From Merismopedia glauca CCAP 1448/3 (GTDB taxonomy: Bacteria; Cyanobacteriota; Cyanobacteriia; Cyanobacteriales; CCAP-1448), in contig NZ_PVWJ01000057.1 in NCBI RefSeq assembly GCF_003003775.1, positions 1 through 32,533 on the forward strand: a DNA stretch of 32,533 nucleotides, read 5' to 3'. How positions within the stretch are numbered: the first letter of the stretch is position 1; every line of letters starts with the position of its first letter. Both the position numbers and the translations under genes were made by a program. Below the pieces are notes generated by a model. It saw only the letters and a program-made list of their open reading frames with translations. It was not told where the DNA came from and searched no databases. Shown here piece by piece: positions 16,789-25,156 of the stretch.

Positions 16789-18849
16789 CTAGTCTACTTC
16801 TAAAATCTCTGTATATTCAAAGTCATTTGGACTTTGTTTTACTAAGGGATAATCAATCCCGTCTAACTCAATACTATCAGCTTCGCAATCGGGTTTAGGA
16901 GAGTAGTAAACTAAGACATATTGCTTCCCAGTTTTGTGAGATATTTCTGCTTGAACTTCTCCGCGCCATTGAGTTTTACTGACTAAAACTACTAATTGAT
17001 TGGCTAATCTAGGGACGATCTTTGCTACTTGTCGGCGATAGATTTCATCTAAGCTACCAAAGGGTGAATCCATGACAATTGGAAAAGTGCTACTATCAGG
17101 CATCATTAAGGTTTTACTTTCACTCCATTCCCGAACTTTGTCGATGATGCTACTAATAAATGATAAACTCAAAATTTGGTTTTCACCAGTAGAAGCGGCG
17201 ACGATTGATTCTACTCCTGAAGTGTTTTCAACTAAGATTAATTCGTATTTTTCTGTGATTTTGGGTATGTAGGGAGTAAAGGAAATTTGAGCAAAAATTT
17301 CTTGAACTCGACTTTCTAATTGAAGACGGAAATTTTGTTCTTGGCGGTGTTTAACTTCGGTTAATCTTTCAATAGCGTCTTGAGTAGCGATGATTCGGCG
17401 CTGTGCTAGTTTTTGTTTGGTTTCATTCAGTTCTTGTCTAGCAATTTGTTTGATTAAATTGGCTAATTCGGTATTAGTATCTGCTATCTTCTGTTGATTT
17501 GCACCTTGTTCTAAGGTTAAATCTTTGATTTTTAATTCTATATCATCTAATCGCTTTTGCAAATTCCGAATTTCTTCACTGGGATCTTTCCGCAACTTTT
17601 CATGAATCAGATCTAGCTGGTTTTCAATGTCGCTAATAACTTGTCTGAGTTGACTAATATTTGCTTGTTCTCGATCTGCTTCTTCCCAAAAACTAATAGC
17701 TTGTTTATCAATTTCATCTACTTGAGATAGCATCCGAATCGCAGTTTCTTCAACACCCGCAATTCCAGCCTTATCTATCCATGCTTCTACTTGTTGATAA
17801 GTATAACTCCCTGGTTCTAATTCCGTACCACAAAAACACCTTTGCCGTTCCAATATTTCTTTGACAAATTCTTGAGAAATACCAGCTTTGAGTTCTCCTT
17901 TTTGACGCAAATCGGCAATTAAGTTTCTAAAACTGCTAGTAATTTCTGGGAGTAATACTGTATAAGCTTTACTAGAGATTAATCTTTTTAAAGCCTGTTG
18001 ACTCTTTTTCAGTTGTTCCAAGTTTAGCGCTTTTTGTGACTCTAATTGCTCTCTTCTATTTTGAATTTCTTGAGCCGCACTTAAATCTAATAAGGTTTTA
18101 CTAACTTCATGCTTGATAAGCTGTTGATGTTCGATCTCTTGGATAATTTCTTGTTGACGAGTTTGTTTTTTATCTAATTCTATCTGGCTTTGGTTTTGCG
18201 ATCGCATCAATCCTTTAATCTGGGAATCCCCAATCTGTTTCAACTCTAAATCTAAACTTTTCTTGGCTTCTCCTAAATGCCTAATTGAGCGATTTAAGAT
18301 CTCAATTCCTAATAACATTTTCATCGCTTCGGCAATTTCGGCCTTTTTATCAGAACGAACTATTTGTTCGATCCTTTCTCCATCAAAAAAGAAGTATTGA
18401 TGCAAACTATTAGGTAAAATCTCTCCAATAATTTCATCTTGATGTTTATCGGTAATAATCCATTTTCCGTCATCTGCGGCGAAGTAGAGACTCAATTGTG
18501 TCTTTCCGACTTCATAGTCAGTTTCGGTTTTATACGCGCGACAAAATCGTCTGGCTAAATACCGTTTATTGTCGTGTTCCCAAGTAACTTCTACCCAACA
18601 TTCTATACTAGAATTAAGATTTGCTTCGGCGATCGCTCTTTTATTTACTAGTTGCTCTACTGAAGCAAAAGCGGCGGTAAACTTCTCGTATAATACCCAG
18701 GTAAATGCATTTAATAAACTAGTTTTTCCAGATCCATTGTTACCATGAATTACCGTAATGTTACGCTCTATATCGCCAGCTATTTTTATTTCTGGAGTTG
18801 CACCGTAAAACTGACGAAAGTTACATAGCCTAATTCCTATTAGTTTCAT
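16789..18849 (-). CDS. Rad50/SMC-like ATPase of the Dnd island
   Basis: 686 aa. Walker A GNNGSGKTS at residues 36-44, then YFFFDGERIEQIV near 152-164. A long coiled coil (about 190-520) is interrupted by CFCG (C338, C340), a minimal zinc-hook-like turn. An ABC-type signature STGENQILSLSF, Walker B FPIVMDSP and D-loop GSLDE lie near the C-terminus. The same layout occurs in DndD but the sequence is different, so it is a second, distinct SMC-type ATPase in the island. Its ATG overlaps the stop of the upstream 57-aa gene (ATGA), indicating translational coupling. It could be the motor of a restriction or repair complex that reads phosphorothioate DNA. ATPase identity is firm; the role is inference. 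Confidence 0.82.
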   Translation of the reverse strand: MKLIGIRLCNFRQFYGATPEIKIAGDIERNITVIHGNNGSGKTSLLNAFTWVLYEKFTAAFASVEQLVNKRAIAEANLNSSIECWVEVTWEHDNKRYLARRFCRAYKTETDYEVGKTQLSLYFAADDGKWIITDKHQDEIIGEILPNSLHQYFFFDGERIEQIVRSDKKAEIAEAMKMLLGIEILNRSIRHLGEAKKSLDLELKQIGDSQIKGLMRSQNQSQIELDKKQTRQQEIIQEIEHQQLIKHEVSKTLLDLSAAQEIQNRREQLESQKALNLEQLKKSQQALKRLISSKAYTVLLPEITSSFRNLIADLRQKGELKAGISQEFVKEILERQRCFCGTELEPGSYTYQQVEAWIDKAGIAGVEETAIRMLSQVDEIDKQAISFWEEADREQANISQLRQVISDIENQLDLIHEKLRKDPSEEIRNLQKRLDDIELKIKDLTLEQGANQQKIADTNTELANLIKQIARQELNETKQKLAQRRIIATQDAIERLTEVKHRQEQNFRLQLESRVQEIFAQISFTPYIPKITEKYELILVENTSGVESIVAASTGENQILSLSFISSIIDKVREWSESKTLMMPDSSTFPIVMDSPFGSLDEIYRRQVAKIVPRLANQLVVLVSKTQWRGEVQAEISHKTGKQYVLVYYSPKPDCEADSIELDGIDYPLVKQSPNDFEYTEILEVD

Positions 18850-19019
18850 TGAATGACTTCCTTGATGACTTTTAATATGTCTTCGTTGATATGAGATAAT
18901 ATCTTTCTATCTAACCTGGATTTTTCAATTTGCCATACCCGCTCGATAATTTGTCTGACTTCAGGTGTGGCGCTAATTATGGGTTCTTGAACGTTATCTA
19001 TCTCGGCTTTACGATCCAT
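18846..19019 (-). CDS. 57-aa small protein, first gene of the SMC operon
   Basis: A short frame from ATG 19019 to TGA 18848-18846, whose stop overlaps the ATG of the SMC-like ATPase (ATGA, four-base overlap). The protein begins MDRKAEIDNVQEP and ends in the helical, charged stretch SHINEDILKVIKEVIQ. It contains no cysteine or membrane segment and matches no family I know. The four-base overlap is typical of genuine coupled genes and is the main support. The upstream context lacks a strong Shine-Dalgarno. It may be a subunit of the ATPase, as with small partners of other SMC-like systems. Confidence 0.6.
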   Translation of the reverse strand: MDRKAEIDNVQEPIISATPEVRQIIERVWQIEKSRLDRKILSHINEDILKVIKEVIQ

Positions 19020-19150
19020 GTTAAAAGTGAAAATATACAGTTATTTATTTTGTCTCGCACATAGAGGCGCAAAGGAATATTATAAGATATCTGTTTTAAC
19101 TGGAGGTATAATATAGGAGTTCGATTTGAGGTTCTGGAGAATATTATATG

Positions 19151-19179
19151 AACCACAAAGACACAGAGAACACAAAGGT
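19151..19179. repeat. Possible dispersed intergenic repeat
   Basis: The purine-rich stretch starting AACCACAAAGACACAGAGAA resembles a repeat often seen between bacterial genes. A weaker similar stretch lies at 19054-19074. It sits in the 266-base spacer between the Dnd island and the fructosamine kinase gene, where I see no other gene. Confidence 0.35.
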
Positions 19180-19285
19180 AGAGACGGCACAGAGTTTTAG
19201 TATATCTGGCAAGTAGTTTTTGATATTCAATAATTCTGTACTTGGCGATCGCACTTCAGAAAAATAATTATACAGAAATCTTTTT

Positions 19286-20170
19286 ATGAATCAATGGACA
19301 GAAATTGCTGATTGTATTTCGGCAGCTACAGGCAACAAATTTACGGTGGAGAATAGTCGTAGTGTTGGTGGTGGCTGCATTAATCAAGGATACGTTATTT
19401 CTAATGGTGAAGCTAACTACTTTGTGAAGTTAAATAGTGCCAGTTTGAGCGAAATGTTTGTCGCAGAAGCGAAAGGATTGCAACAAATTGCGAGTACTAA
19501 GACTATTAAAGTTCCTCAGCCTATTGTTTGGGGAACAGTTGAAAATAGTGCTTATTTAGTGATGGAATATTTGGATTTAGGGAAGGGAAAAAGTAACTGG
19601 AAAGAGATGGGAAAACAGTTAGCAAAAATGCACCGCTATCCTATTACTAATGGGGAAGTTAAGTTTGGTTGGGATTTAAATAATACGATTGGTTCTACAC
19701 CTCAAATTAATGATTGGATGAATGATTGGGGTGATTTTTTTGCTAAATATAGGATTGGATATCAACTGAAATTAGCTAAAAAAAAGGGAGGAAATTTTCC
19801 TCAAAGTGAAGCTTTATTATCAGCAATTCCGAAAATATTAACAAACCATCAACCACAACCATCATTAGTTCATGGAGATTTGTGGGGAGGGAATGCAGAT
19901 TTTACTAGTAGTGGAGAACCTACTATTTTCGATCCTGCTACATATATAGGCGATCGCGAAGTCGATTTAGCAATGACTGAACTATTTGGCGGTTTTCCCA
20001 GAGAGTTCTATCAAGCTTACGAATCAGAATTTCCCCTAACTCCTGGCTATCCACAACGAAAAATTCTCTACAACCTCTATCATATCCTCAATCATTTCAA
20101 TCTATTTGGCGGTAGTTACGCCAGTCAAGCTAATAGCACGATCGCTAAACTTCTGACTTCTGACTTCTGA
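19286..20170 (+). CDS. Fructosamine kinase family protein
   Basis: 294 aa. Family members phosphorylate ketosamines (fructosamine, ribulosamine) on glycated proteins so that they fall off, a protein-repair reaction. The kinase-like fold shows a glycine-rich start (GGGCINQGYVI, 28-38), the ATP lysine in NYFVKLN, the catalytic loop HGDLWGGN at 196-203 and the metal-binding IFDPATYIGDREVDLAM near 214-230. All expected catalytic residues are present. The last residues (LLTSDF) and the stop lie in a CTTCTGA heptamer array. The gene converges on a membrane-protein gene with ten bases between stops. The substrate is inferred from family only. Confidence 0.9.
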   Translation: MNQWTEIADCISAATGNKFTVENSRSVGGGCINQGYVISNGEANYFVKLNSASLSEMFVAEAKGLQQIASTKTIKVPQPIVWGTVENSAYLVMEYLDLGKGKSNWKEMGKQLAKMHRYPITNGEVKFGWDLNNTIGSTPQINDWMNDWGDFFAKYRIGYQLKLAKKKGGNFPQSEALLSAIPKILTNHQPQPSLVHGDLWGGNADFTSSGEPTIFDPATYIGDREVDLAMTELFGGFPREFYQAYESEFPLTPGYPQRKILYNLYHILNHFNLFGGSYASQANSTIAKLLTSDF

Positions 20171-20177
20171 CTTCTGA
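20150..20177. repeat. Heptanucleotide tandem repeat (CTTCTGA)x4
   Basis: Four exact units plus a partial fifth. The array contains the stop of the fructosamine kinase gene (20168-20170) and ends three bases before the reversed stop of the convergent gene (20181-20183). The same heptamer flanks the palindrome near 834. Confidence 0.95.
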
Positions 20178-20180
20178 CTT

Positions 20181-20972
20181 CTAAACCCGTTCTTCCTGGG
20201 GAATTTGTAACGGAACAGCATCGATCGCAACTTGCTGATTTATTGATATTTTTAGGGGTGGATTAATTGGTTTTAAATTAGAGGGATCTGACTTTTTCAA
20301 AACTTCCATTACCGCATTTTTCACCAAAGGTTCTGACTCTTGAGTCAGCATCACGCACAAATAATTAATTAGTTGATGTCGCAGTTGACGTTCTAATTTG
20401 GAATCTGCAATTTGCTTGCCAATATAGCCTACAGCAACCATACGTTTTAAAGGATTTGAGTCTGTCAGATCGATTAACATCTGATGCAGTTTCGTTTCTT
20501 CTCCAGCAGCTTGACGAGAGAAAATCAACCAGAGTAACAGAACTAAAACACTTAAGGTTCCTATACCTTGTAAAATCGCTCCAGAAGCTAGCCAGGGGCT
20601 GTCTGAAGCCCTCCAAGTTATGACTGCCATGTAGGTACTCAAGGCGGCAATGCCACCGCTACCTACGGCTAAAACTAGCTGACGATGCACTCCAGTTAAC
20701 CACTTTCGCACTTGAGTTAAGGGTAGATGCCCGTTCCACTCAGGAATTAGATAAACTAAAAGCATAACTGCGACTCCGACTGCTGTTGCTAGCCAAAGTT
20801 GCCAGTTCCAAAATAGTAAAGCTAAGACTAAAGTTAAACTTAAAAGCCATTTACCCGCTTTTTTGAGGCGAATTGCGGATAATTGTTGTAAAGACTTAGA
20901 TTCAAACTGAGTCCACAAAGATCTTGGAGATTGAGAGTTGAGTCTCTGCCGTTTAGACGAAGCTCTTACCAC
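20181..20972 (-). CDS. Membrane protein with C-terminal HEAT/armadillo-like domain
   Basis: 263 aa from GTG 20972; an upstream ATG is out of frame. A basic N-terminal 40 residues are followed by about four hydrophobic segments (near 42-62, 64-76, 94-115, 130-149). A soluble helical domain then follows (LIDLTDSNPLKRMVAVGYIGKQI, LRHQLINYLCVMLTQESEPLVKNAVMEVL) that reads like one or two HEAT-type repeats. The ending QIPQEERV is soluble. No catalytic motif is seen. I believe this is a conserved cyanobacterial hypothetical protein; the function is unknown. It is divergent from the alpha/beta hydrolase gene and convergent with the fructosamine kinase gene. Confidence 0.75.
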   Translation of the reverse strand: MVRASSKRQRLNSQSPRSLWTQFESKSLQQLSAIRLKKAGKWLLSLTLVLALLFWNWQLWLATAVGVAVMLLVYLIPEWNGHLPLTQVRKWLTGVHRQLVLAVGSGGIAALSTYMAVITWRASDSPWLASGAILQGIGTLSVLVLLLWLIFSRQAAGEETKLHQMLIDLTDSNPLKRMVAVGYIGKQIADSKLERQLRHQLINYLCVMLTQESEPLVKNAVMEVLKKSDPSNLKPINPPLKISINQQVAIDAVPLQIPQEERV

Positions 20973-21054
20973 CGGATTATCCCATGCGTTCTAAATTGAT
21001 TATATCCAAGAGCTTGTAATTTTCTCTACCAAGCTACTTTTCTAAAAATAGGTA

Positions 21055-21076
21055 GGCAAGATGCCTGCTCCACAAG
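21055..21076 (+). repeat. Dispersed 22-nt repeat, copy 2
   Basis: Matches 19 of 22 bases of the reverse complement of 3092-3113. It lies in the divergent spacer upstream of the alpha/beta hydrolase gene. Confidence 0.6.
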
Positions 21077-21187
21077 ATGAAGATATCACTAGGATAGGGA
21101 TATTGCCAAATCATATCTAGAAATTCCCTCTCTCTTGAGATCGCTAAGATGGGAAGAAGTAGTAGTCGTAGCGATGGAGATACTTCC

Positions 21188-22075
21188 ATGATTTTGCCAC
21201 CTGGATTTGAACAGCAATCTATTTCTACCTCTTTGGGTAGAATGGTATACTATACTAACTCTGGCAGCTTTTGGGACTTCGATCCCTCAAATAAACCCAC
21301 ATTAGTGTTTCTGCACGGATTTGGTGGAGGTTCGTCAGCTTATGAGTGGTCTAAAGTATTTCCAGCTTTTGCGAGTGATTATCGAATTTTGGCACCAGAT
21401 TTACTGGGTTGGGGTAGATCCGAACATCCCGAACGGAATTACTTAGTAGAAGACTATCTCAAAACGATCGCCGAATTTCTCGAACAAACTTGCACTGCAC
21501 CCGTACCCATCATCGCTTCTTCTCTAACTGGTGGTTTGGCGATCAGATTAGCAATTACTAGATCGGAACTATTTCAAAGTTTAATTGCGATCGCCCCTTC
21601 TGGCTTATCAGATTTTGGGAATAGCTACAGCAGCAGTTTCCTAGCACAACTAGCTGGTTTACCCTATCTTAATCGCTGGTTGTATGCCACGGCTATAGCA
21701 ACTCCAGGCGGAATCCGTAACTTCCTCGAACAACGCCAATTTGCTCAACCCAATCGCATCTACTCAGAAATTGTCGAAGCCTACTTAGCTTCTGCTAAAC
21801 AAACTAATGCTGAATCTGCTGCATTATCCTTTTTACGGGGAGACTTGTCTTTTGACTTAGCTTTATACATCTCCCAATTACAGGTTCCCACAGCCATACT
21901 TTGGGGAGAAAAGTCTCAATTTACCAATTTTGAACTTGGTAAACGACTAGCTGCGCTCAATCCTGCTGCGATTCGATATTGCGAGGTCATCCCAGATGTA
22001 GGGTTAACTCCTCAGTTAGAACTTCCTGCTGTCACAATTGGCTTAATCCGCCATTATCTTCAAGACTTAGCTTGA
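21188..22075 (+). CDS. Alpha/beta-hydrolase fold protein with degenerate triad
   Basis: 295 aa from ATG 21188 (MILPPGFEQQ), with GGAG eight bases upstream; an upstream in-frame ATG at 21149 would add a low-complexity serine and arginine leader. The fold is clear: LVFLHGFGGGSSAYEW (39-54, oxyanion region) and PDLLGWGRSEH (70-80). The nucleophile elbow reads ASSLTG with Ser112, lacking both glycines of GxSxG. The usual acid position in WGEKSQF is serine, and the usual histidine before PQLE is leucine (VGLTPQLE). Catalysis by the standard triad is therefore doubtful; binding or a different chemistry is possible. It overlaps the convergent DUF4330 gene by 16 bases. Confidence 0.82.
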   Translation: MILPPGFEQQSISTSLGRMVYYTNSGSFWDFDPSNKPTLVFLHGFGGGSSAYEWSKVFPAFASDYRILAPDLLGWGRSEHPERNYLVEDYLKTIAEFLEQTCTAPVPIIASSLTGGLAIRLAITRSELFQSLIAIAPSGLSDFGNSYSSSFLAQLAGLPYLNRWLYATAIATPGGIRNFLEQRQFAQPNRIYSEIVEAYLASAKQTNAESAALSFLRGDLSFDLALYISQLQVPTAILWGEKSQFTNFELGKRLAALNPAAIRYCEVIPDVGLTPQLELPAVTIGLIRHYLQDLA

Positions 22076-22599
22076 TTAAGAACTTTGATATCGATGACGC
22101 TAGCTTTAAAGTTATAGCTAGCACCTTCTAACTCTAAAACCGTCCCCACCTTAACAGGTGTATTGCCTAAAACCACCCCACCATCACTAACTTTTCCCGT
22201 ACCACCTAGAATAATCAGCATATTCAGGCTGTAGTCATTTTCAATAGGATTGGGAAGACCTTTGGCGCTACCATCAGGTTGAGGGACAATGACTAATTCT
22301 GGAACTCTCTCAGCAGATTTAATGTCTACTTCACCATATTCTTGGTTGCGGACGATTAATTTAGTCTTCTTTTGTTGCTTGAATTCAGCTACCCAGGCAT
22401 CTGGATTAATGACGCTTAAACCTTTAACTAAAGTTGTCACCTCTACAGGCTTACTTGCGCCAACTTGAGCTATGGATGAGCCAGTAGTAGCTGGAAAGAC
22501 GAAAATCCCGAATAAGACTGCCAAAATAATTAAAGCGGCTCCCACGTCCAAGATGCTAACTTTACCAAATAATTTACCTTGAGAATCTACAATAGCCAT
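22060..22599 (-). CDS. DUF4330 family membrane-anchored protein
   Basis: 179 aa. One membrane segment (ILDVGAALIILAVLFGIFVF, about residues 16-35) follows a short cytosolic start MAIVDSQGKLFGKVS. The rest is a beta-rich domain (EVTTLVKGLSV, KLIVRNQEYGEVDI, LELEGASYNFKASVIDIKVL) that would lie outside the cytosol. The pattern fits DUF4330, a cyanobacterial family of unknown function. The gene is followed by an alpha/beta-hydrolase gene on the other strand with a 16-base overlap. No enzymatic motif is seen. Confidence 0.8.
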   Translation of the reverse strand: MAIVDSQGKLFGKVSILDVGAALIILAVLFGIFVFPATTGSSIAQVGASKPVEVTTLVKGLSVINPDAWVAEFKQQKKTKLIVRNQEYGEVDIKSAERVPELVIVPQPDGSAKGLPNPIENDYSLNMLIILGGTGKVSDGGVVLGNTPVKVGTVLELEGASYNFKASVIDIKVLNQAKS

Positions 22600-22793
22600 A
22601 TTCTATATTCCTAGCGATCGCTCACGTACGATCTTAATTTATAGTTAACCGCCAACAGTCCGCCTGACATGGTATCACGATTTGGGGATTGGGTCAGTTC
22701 AATTTTTTTAGAAGAAGTGGCAACATAAAATTAGAAATAACCGTCATTAGAGTGCAACAGGGTTAAAGATAATCAATAGATTTATTAGAGAGT

Positions 22794-23639
22794 ATGAAAT
22801 TTCATCTTAGAACTAAAGTACGCCGTTGGTTTTACCCTTTATTGTCTTTGTTGGTGATGTGGGGAGTAATTGTGGGAACACCCCAAATTAGCCAAGCCAT
22901 TCCCCTGAGACAACTACTACCAGGTGCCGTCCAGTTTCTCCAATTTTCCAGTATTTCCGATAAACAGGAAATACAATTGGGAGGGCAGATTAATAAACAG
23001 TTAGTTAATGGAGATGTGCGACTGTATCGAAATTCCGAACTGAACCGCTACATTAATGGAATTGGGCAAAGATTAGCAAGAAAGAGCGATCGCCCTAACT
23101 TAGATTATACTTTCCAAGTAGTCGATGATAGTGCTATCAATGCTTTTGCGACTATGGGCGGATACGTCTACATCCATACAGGAACTATTGCTGCTGCTGA
23201 TAATGAAGCTCAATTAGCTAGTGTCATAGCTCACGAAATCGGTCATATTGGCGGTCGTCATTCCATTAAGCAGATGAAGCAAGCTTTACTAGCTCAAGGT
23301 GTAACCCAAATATTGGGGGTAGATAGTAACAAAGCCGTGCAAATTGGCGTAGAATTAGCTCTCAAACGTCCCCACAGCCGTCGAGATGAATATGATGCTG
23401 ATGTCAGGGGATTAAAAACTTTGAAACGGACGGGTTATGCTCCTAGCGGTATGGTCGGTTTTATGAAAAAACTCCTTAATAGTGGAGGTGGTACACCTAC
23501 TTTCTTAAGCACTCACCCAGGAACTCAAGACAGGATTGAAGCTTTACAAGAAAATATTAGTTCTACAGAAGCTAATCGCGGTAGTGGTTTAGATAACGCT
23601 GCTTATAAATCCAGAATTCGGAGTTTCATTAATTCCTAG
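22794..23639 (+). CDS. M48 family metalloprotease, exported
   Basis: 281 aa. An N-terminal signal sequence (basic start, hydrophobic 14-28, likely cut near SQA at 36) is followed by an M48 zinc protease domain. The zinc motif HEIGH is at 147-151 and the third ligand Glu199 is in RRDEYDADVRG. The arrangement resembles periplasmic quality-control proteases of the BepA/LoiP type, without TPR repeats. The substrate is unknown. The gene starts at ATG 22794 after a 190-base spacer and is followed by cutA six bases after its stop, so the two are probably cotranscribed. Confidence 0.88.
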   Translation: MKFHLRTKVRRWFYPLLSLLVMWGVIVGTPQISQAIPLRQLLPGAVQFLQFSSISDKQEIQLGGQINKQLVNGDVRLYRNSELNRYINGIGQRLARKSDRPNLDYTFQVVDDSAINAFATMGGYVYIHTGTIAAADNEAQLASVIAHEIGHIGGRHSIKQMKQALLAQGVTQILGVDSNKAVQIGVELALKRPHSRRDEYDADVRGLKTLKRTGYAPSGMVGFMKKLLNSGGGTPTFLSTHPGTQDRIEALQENISSTEANRGSGLDNAAYKSRIRSFINS

Positions 23640-23645
23640 GGTTTT

Positions 23646-23957
23646 ATGCGTCTTTATTATGTCACCCTCAATACTGTAGCCGAAGCTAGTCAAATCAGCC
23701 ATGCTTTACTAGAACAACAGCTAGCGGTTTGTACGAACTGGTTTCCCATCACTTGTGCTTACCGTTGGCAAGGCAAAATTGTAGAGGAGCCAGAAACAGT
23801 ACTAATAATTAAAACCCAATCTGGCTATCGAGAAGCGATCGAGCAACTAATTCGCCAACACATTAGCTATACCAATGTAATAGCCGAAATATCAGTTCAA
23901 TCAGCTAACTCTGAGTTTCTCAAATGGTTAAATGCCGAAGTTTCCCAGAAGGCATGA
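23646..23957 (+). CDS. cutA: Divalent-cation tolerance protein CutA
   Basis: 103 aa, the usual CutA1 length. The small ferredoxin-like protein forms trimers; it was linked to copper tolerance in E. coli, but its role in cyanobacteria is not settled. Family marks seen are ISHALLEQQLAVCTNWFPI, the core CAYRWQGKIVEEPETVLIIKT and a C-terminal FLKWLNAEV helix. It lacks any signal peptide. It begins six bases after the M48 protease stop. A repeat region interrupted by an insertion sequence follows it. Confidence 0.92.
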   Translation: MRLYYVTLNTVAEASQISHALLEQQLAVCTNWFPITCAYRWQGKIVEEPETVLIIKTQSGYREAIEQLIRQHISYTNVIAEISVQSANSEFLKWLNAEVSQKA

Positions 23958-23964
23958 GATATTC

Positions 23965-24018
23965 GTAGGTTGGGTTGAATGTAGGTTGGGTTGAACGCAG
24001 TGTTGGCGTTAGCCTGCC
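23965..24018 (+). repeat. Left half of an IS-split hairpin repeat, with tandem 15-mer
   Basis: GTAGGTTGGGTTGAA occurs twice in tandem (23965-23979 and 23981-23995). The sequence then continues to CTGCC (24014-24018), the target duplication. The partner arm AACCCAACACC lies beyond the insertion sequence at about 25216-25226. Confidence 0.8.
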
Positions 24019-24110
24019 CAGGACTTACGCAGATACGCTATATGTAGTGTTAGTGTTTTGACTTCAGAGCGATCATTGACCGCCAAAATTGCTTTAACGG
24101 CAACGATTAG

Positions 24111-24119
24111 TGATACAAT
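24111..24119 (+). promoter_or_regulatory. Possible extended -10 promoter of the transposase
   Basis: TGATACAAT is an extended -10 (TG, one base, TACAAT) located 29 bases before the transposase ATG. The -35 is weak. Confidence 0.4.
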
Positions 24120-24148
24120 TACCGACTAGCTCTAGTCAATAACCTTTC

Positions 24149-25156
24149 ATGGAGTTTCACTATTTAAAATATTGTCAATATCTCCTAAGTAGTCAAACCA
24201 ACTATACTTTGACTAACTTAGCTAACCATCTTCAAGAGTTTAGTCACGATACTATCAATCGTTACTTAAGTAAGTCGAAGTTAACCCCAAGATTGCTTTG
24301 GGAAAATGTGCAATCTTCAATTGAAGTTCATGAGGGAGCGAGCTTGGTTTTTGACGACACAGTTAGTGACAAGAGATTTTCCTCAAAAATTGAGATTGTT
24401 CGTCGTCAATATAGTGGTAATGAACATCGAGTGATTCGAGGAATCGGGTTAGTCAGTTGTGTTTATGTTAATCCAGAAACCGGAAAGTTTTGGGTAATTG
24501 ATTATCGAATTTACGCTCCAGATGAAGATGGCAAAACTAAGCTAGACCATGTAGCAGATATGCTGAAAAATGTCGTCTATCAAAAACAACTACCTTTTGT
24601 TCAAGTCTTAATGGATAGCTGGTATGCAGCCCAAAAGCTGATAATGTTGATTGACCAACTGGGAAAAATTTATTATTGTCCTCTCAAGAAGAATCGGTTA
24701 GTTGATGATAGCGGAGGCGTGGAAAAATATAAGTCAATTGAGCAGTTGAATTGGAGTGCGGTGGAGGAAAAGCAAGGGAAAATTCTCAAGCTCAAGAAGT
24801 TTCCCCAAGATAAAAAGGTGAAACTATTCCGGGTGATTATCTCTACCGATAGAACGGAATATGTCGCGACTAACGACTTAACTCAATCGAGAATTGAAGA
24901 GGTGAAGAATGAGTGTCACCTTCGCTGGAAGATTGAGGAATTTCACCGAGAAGTTAAGCAACTAACGGGGATTGAATCTTGTCAATGTCGGCAAGCTCGA
25001 ATTCAAAGAAATCATATTGCTTGTGCCATTCTGGTTTGGAATCATCTCAAGAATTTAGCTTATTTCAGTTGCCAAAGTGTCTACAAACTGAAACACGACT
25101 TGTTATCAGAGTACCTGATTAGCGAACTTAAACATCCTTCAATTAAGATGAGCTAG
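24149..25156 (+). CDS. DDE transposase of the insertion sequence
   Basis: 335 aa. RNase-H-fold transposase with likely catalytic aspartates in FDDTVSDK (near residue 69) and VLMDSWYAAQ (near 156). The glutamate is in the C-terminal RWKIEEFHREVKQ (near 258-270), which resembles the YREK signature of IS4-type enzymes. An N-terminal helical region (1-60) probably binds the ends. The frame is intact from ATG 24149 to the stop, 13 bases before the right inverted repeat. It catalyses movement of the element that carries it. Confidence 0.9.
   Translation: MEFHYLKYCQYLLSSQTNYTLTNLANHLQEFSHDTINRYLSKSKLTPRLLWENVQSSIEVHEGASLVFDDTVSDKRFSSKIEIVRRQYSGNEHRVIRGIGLVSCVYVNPETGKFWVIDYRIYAPDEDGKTKLDHVADMLKNVVYQKQLPFVQVLMDSWYAAQKLIMLIDQLGKIYYCPLKKNRLVDDSGGVEKYKSIEQLNWSAVEEKQGKILKLKKFPQDKKVKLFRVIISTDRTEYVATNDLTQSRIEEVKNECHLRWKIEEFHREVKQLTGIESCQCRQARIQRNHIACAILVWNHLKNLAYFSCQSVYKLKHDLLSEYLISELKHPSIKMS

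Noticed and set aside
19107-19112. TATAAT as promoter upstream of the fructosamine kinase gene
   Set aside because: No -35 at an acceptable distance, in an AT-rich spacer, and about 170 bases from the start codon.
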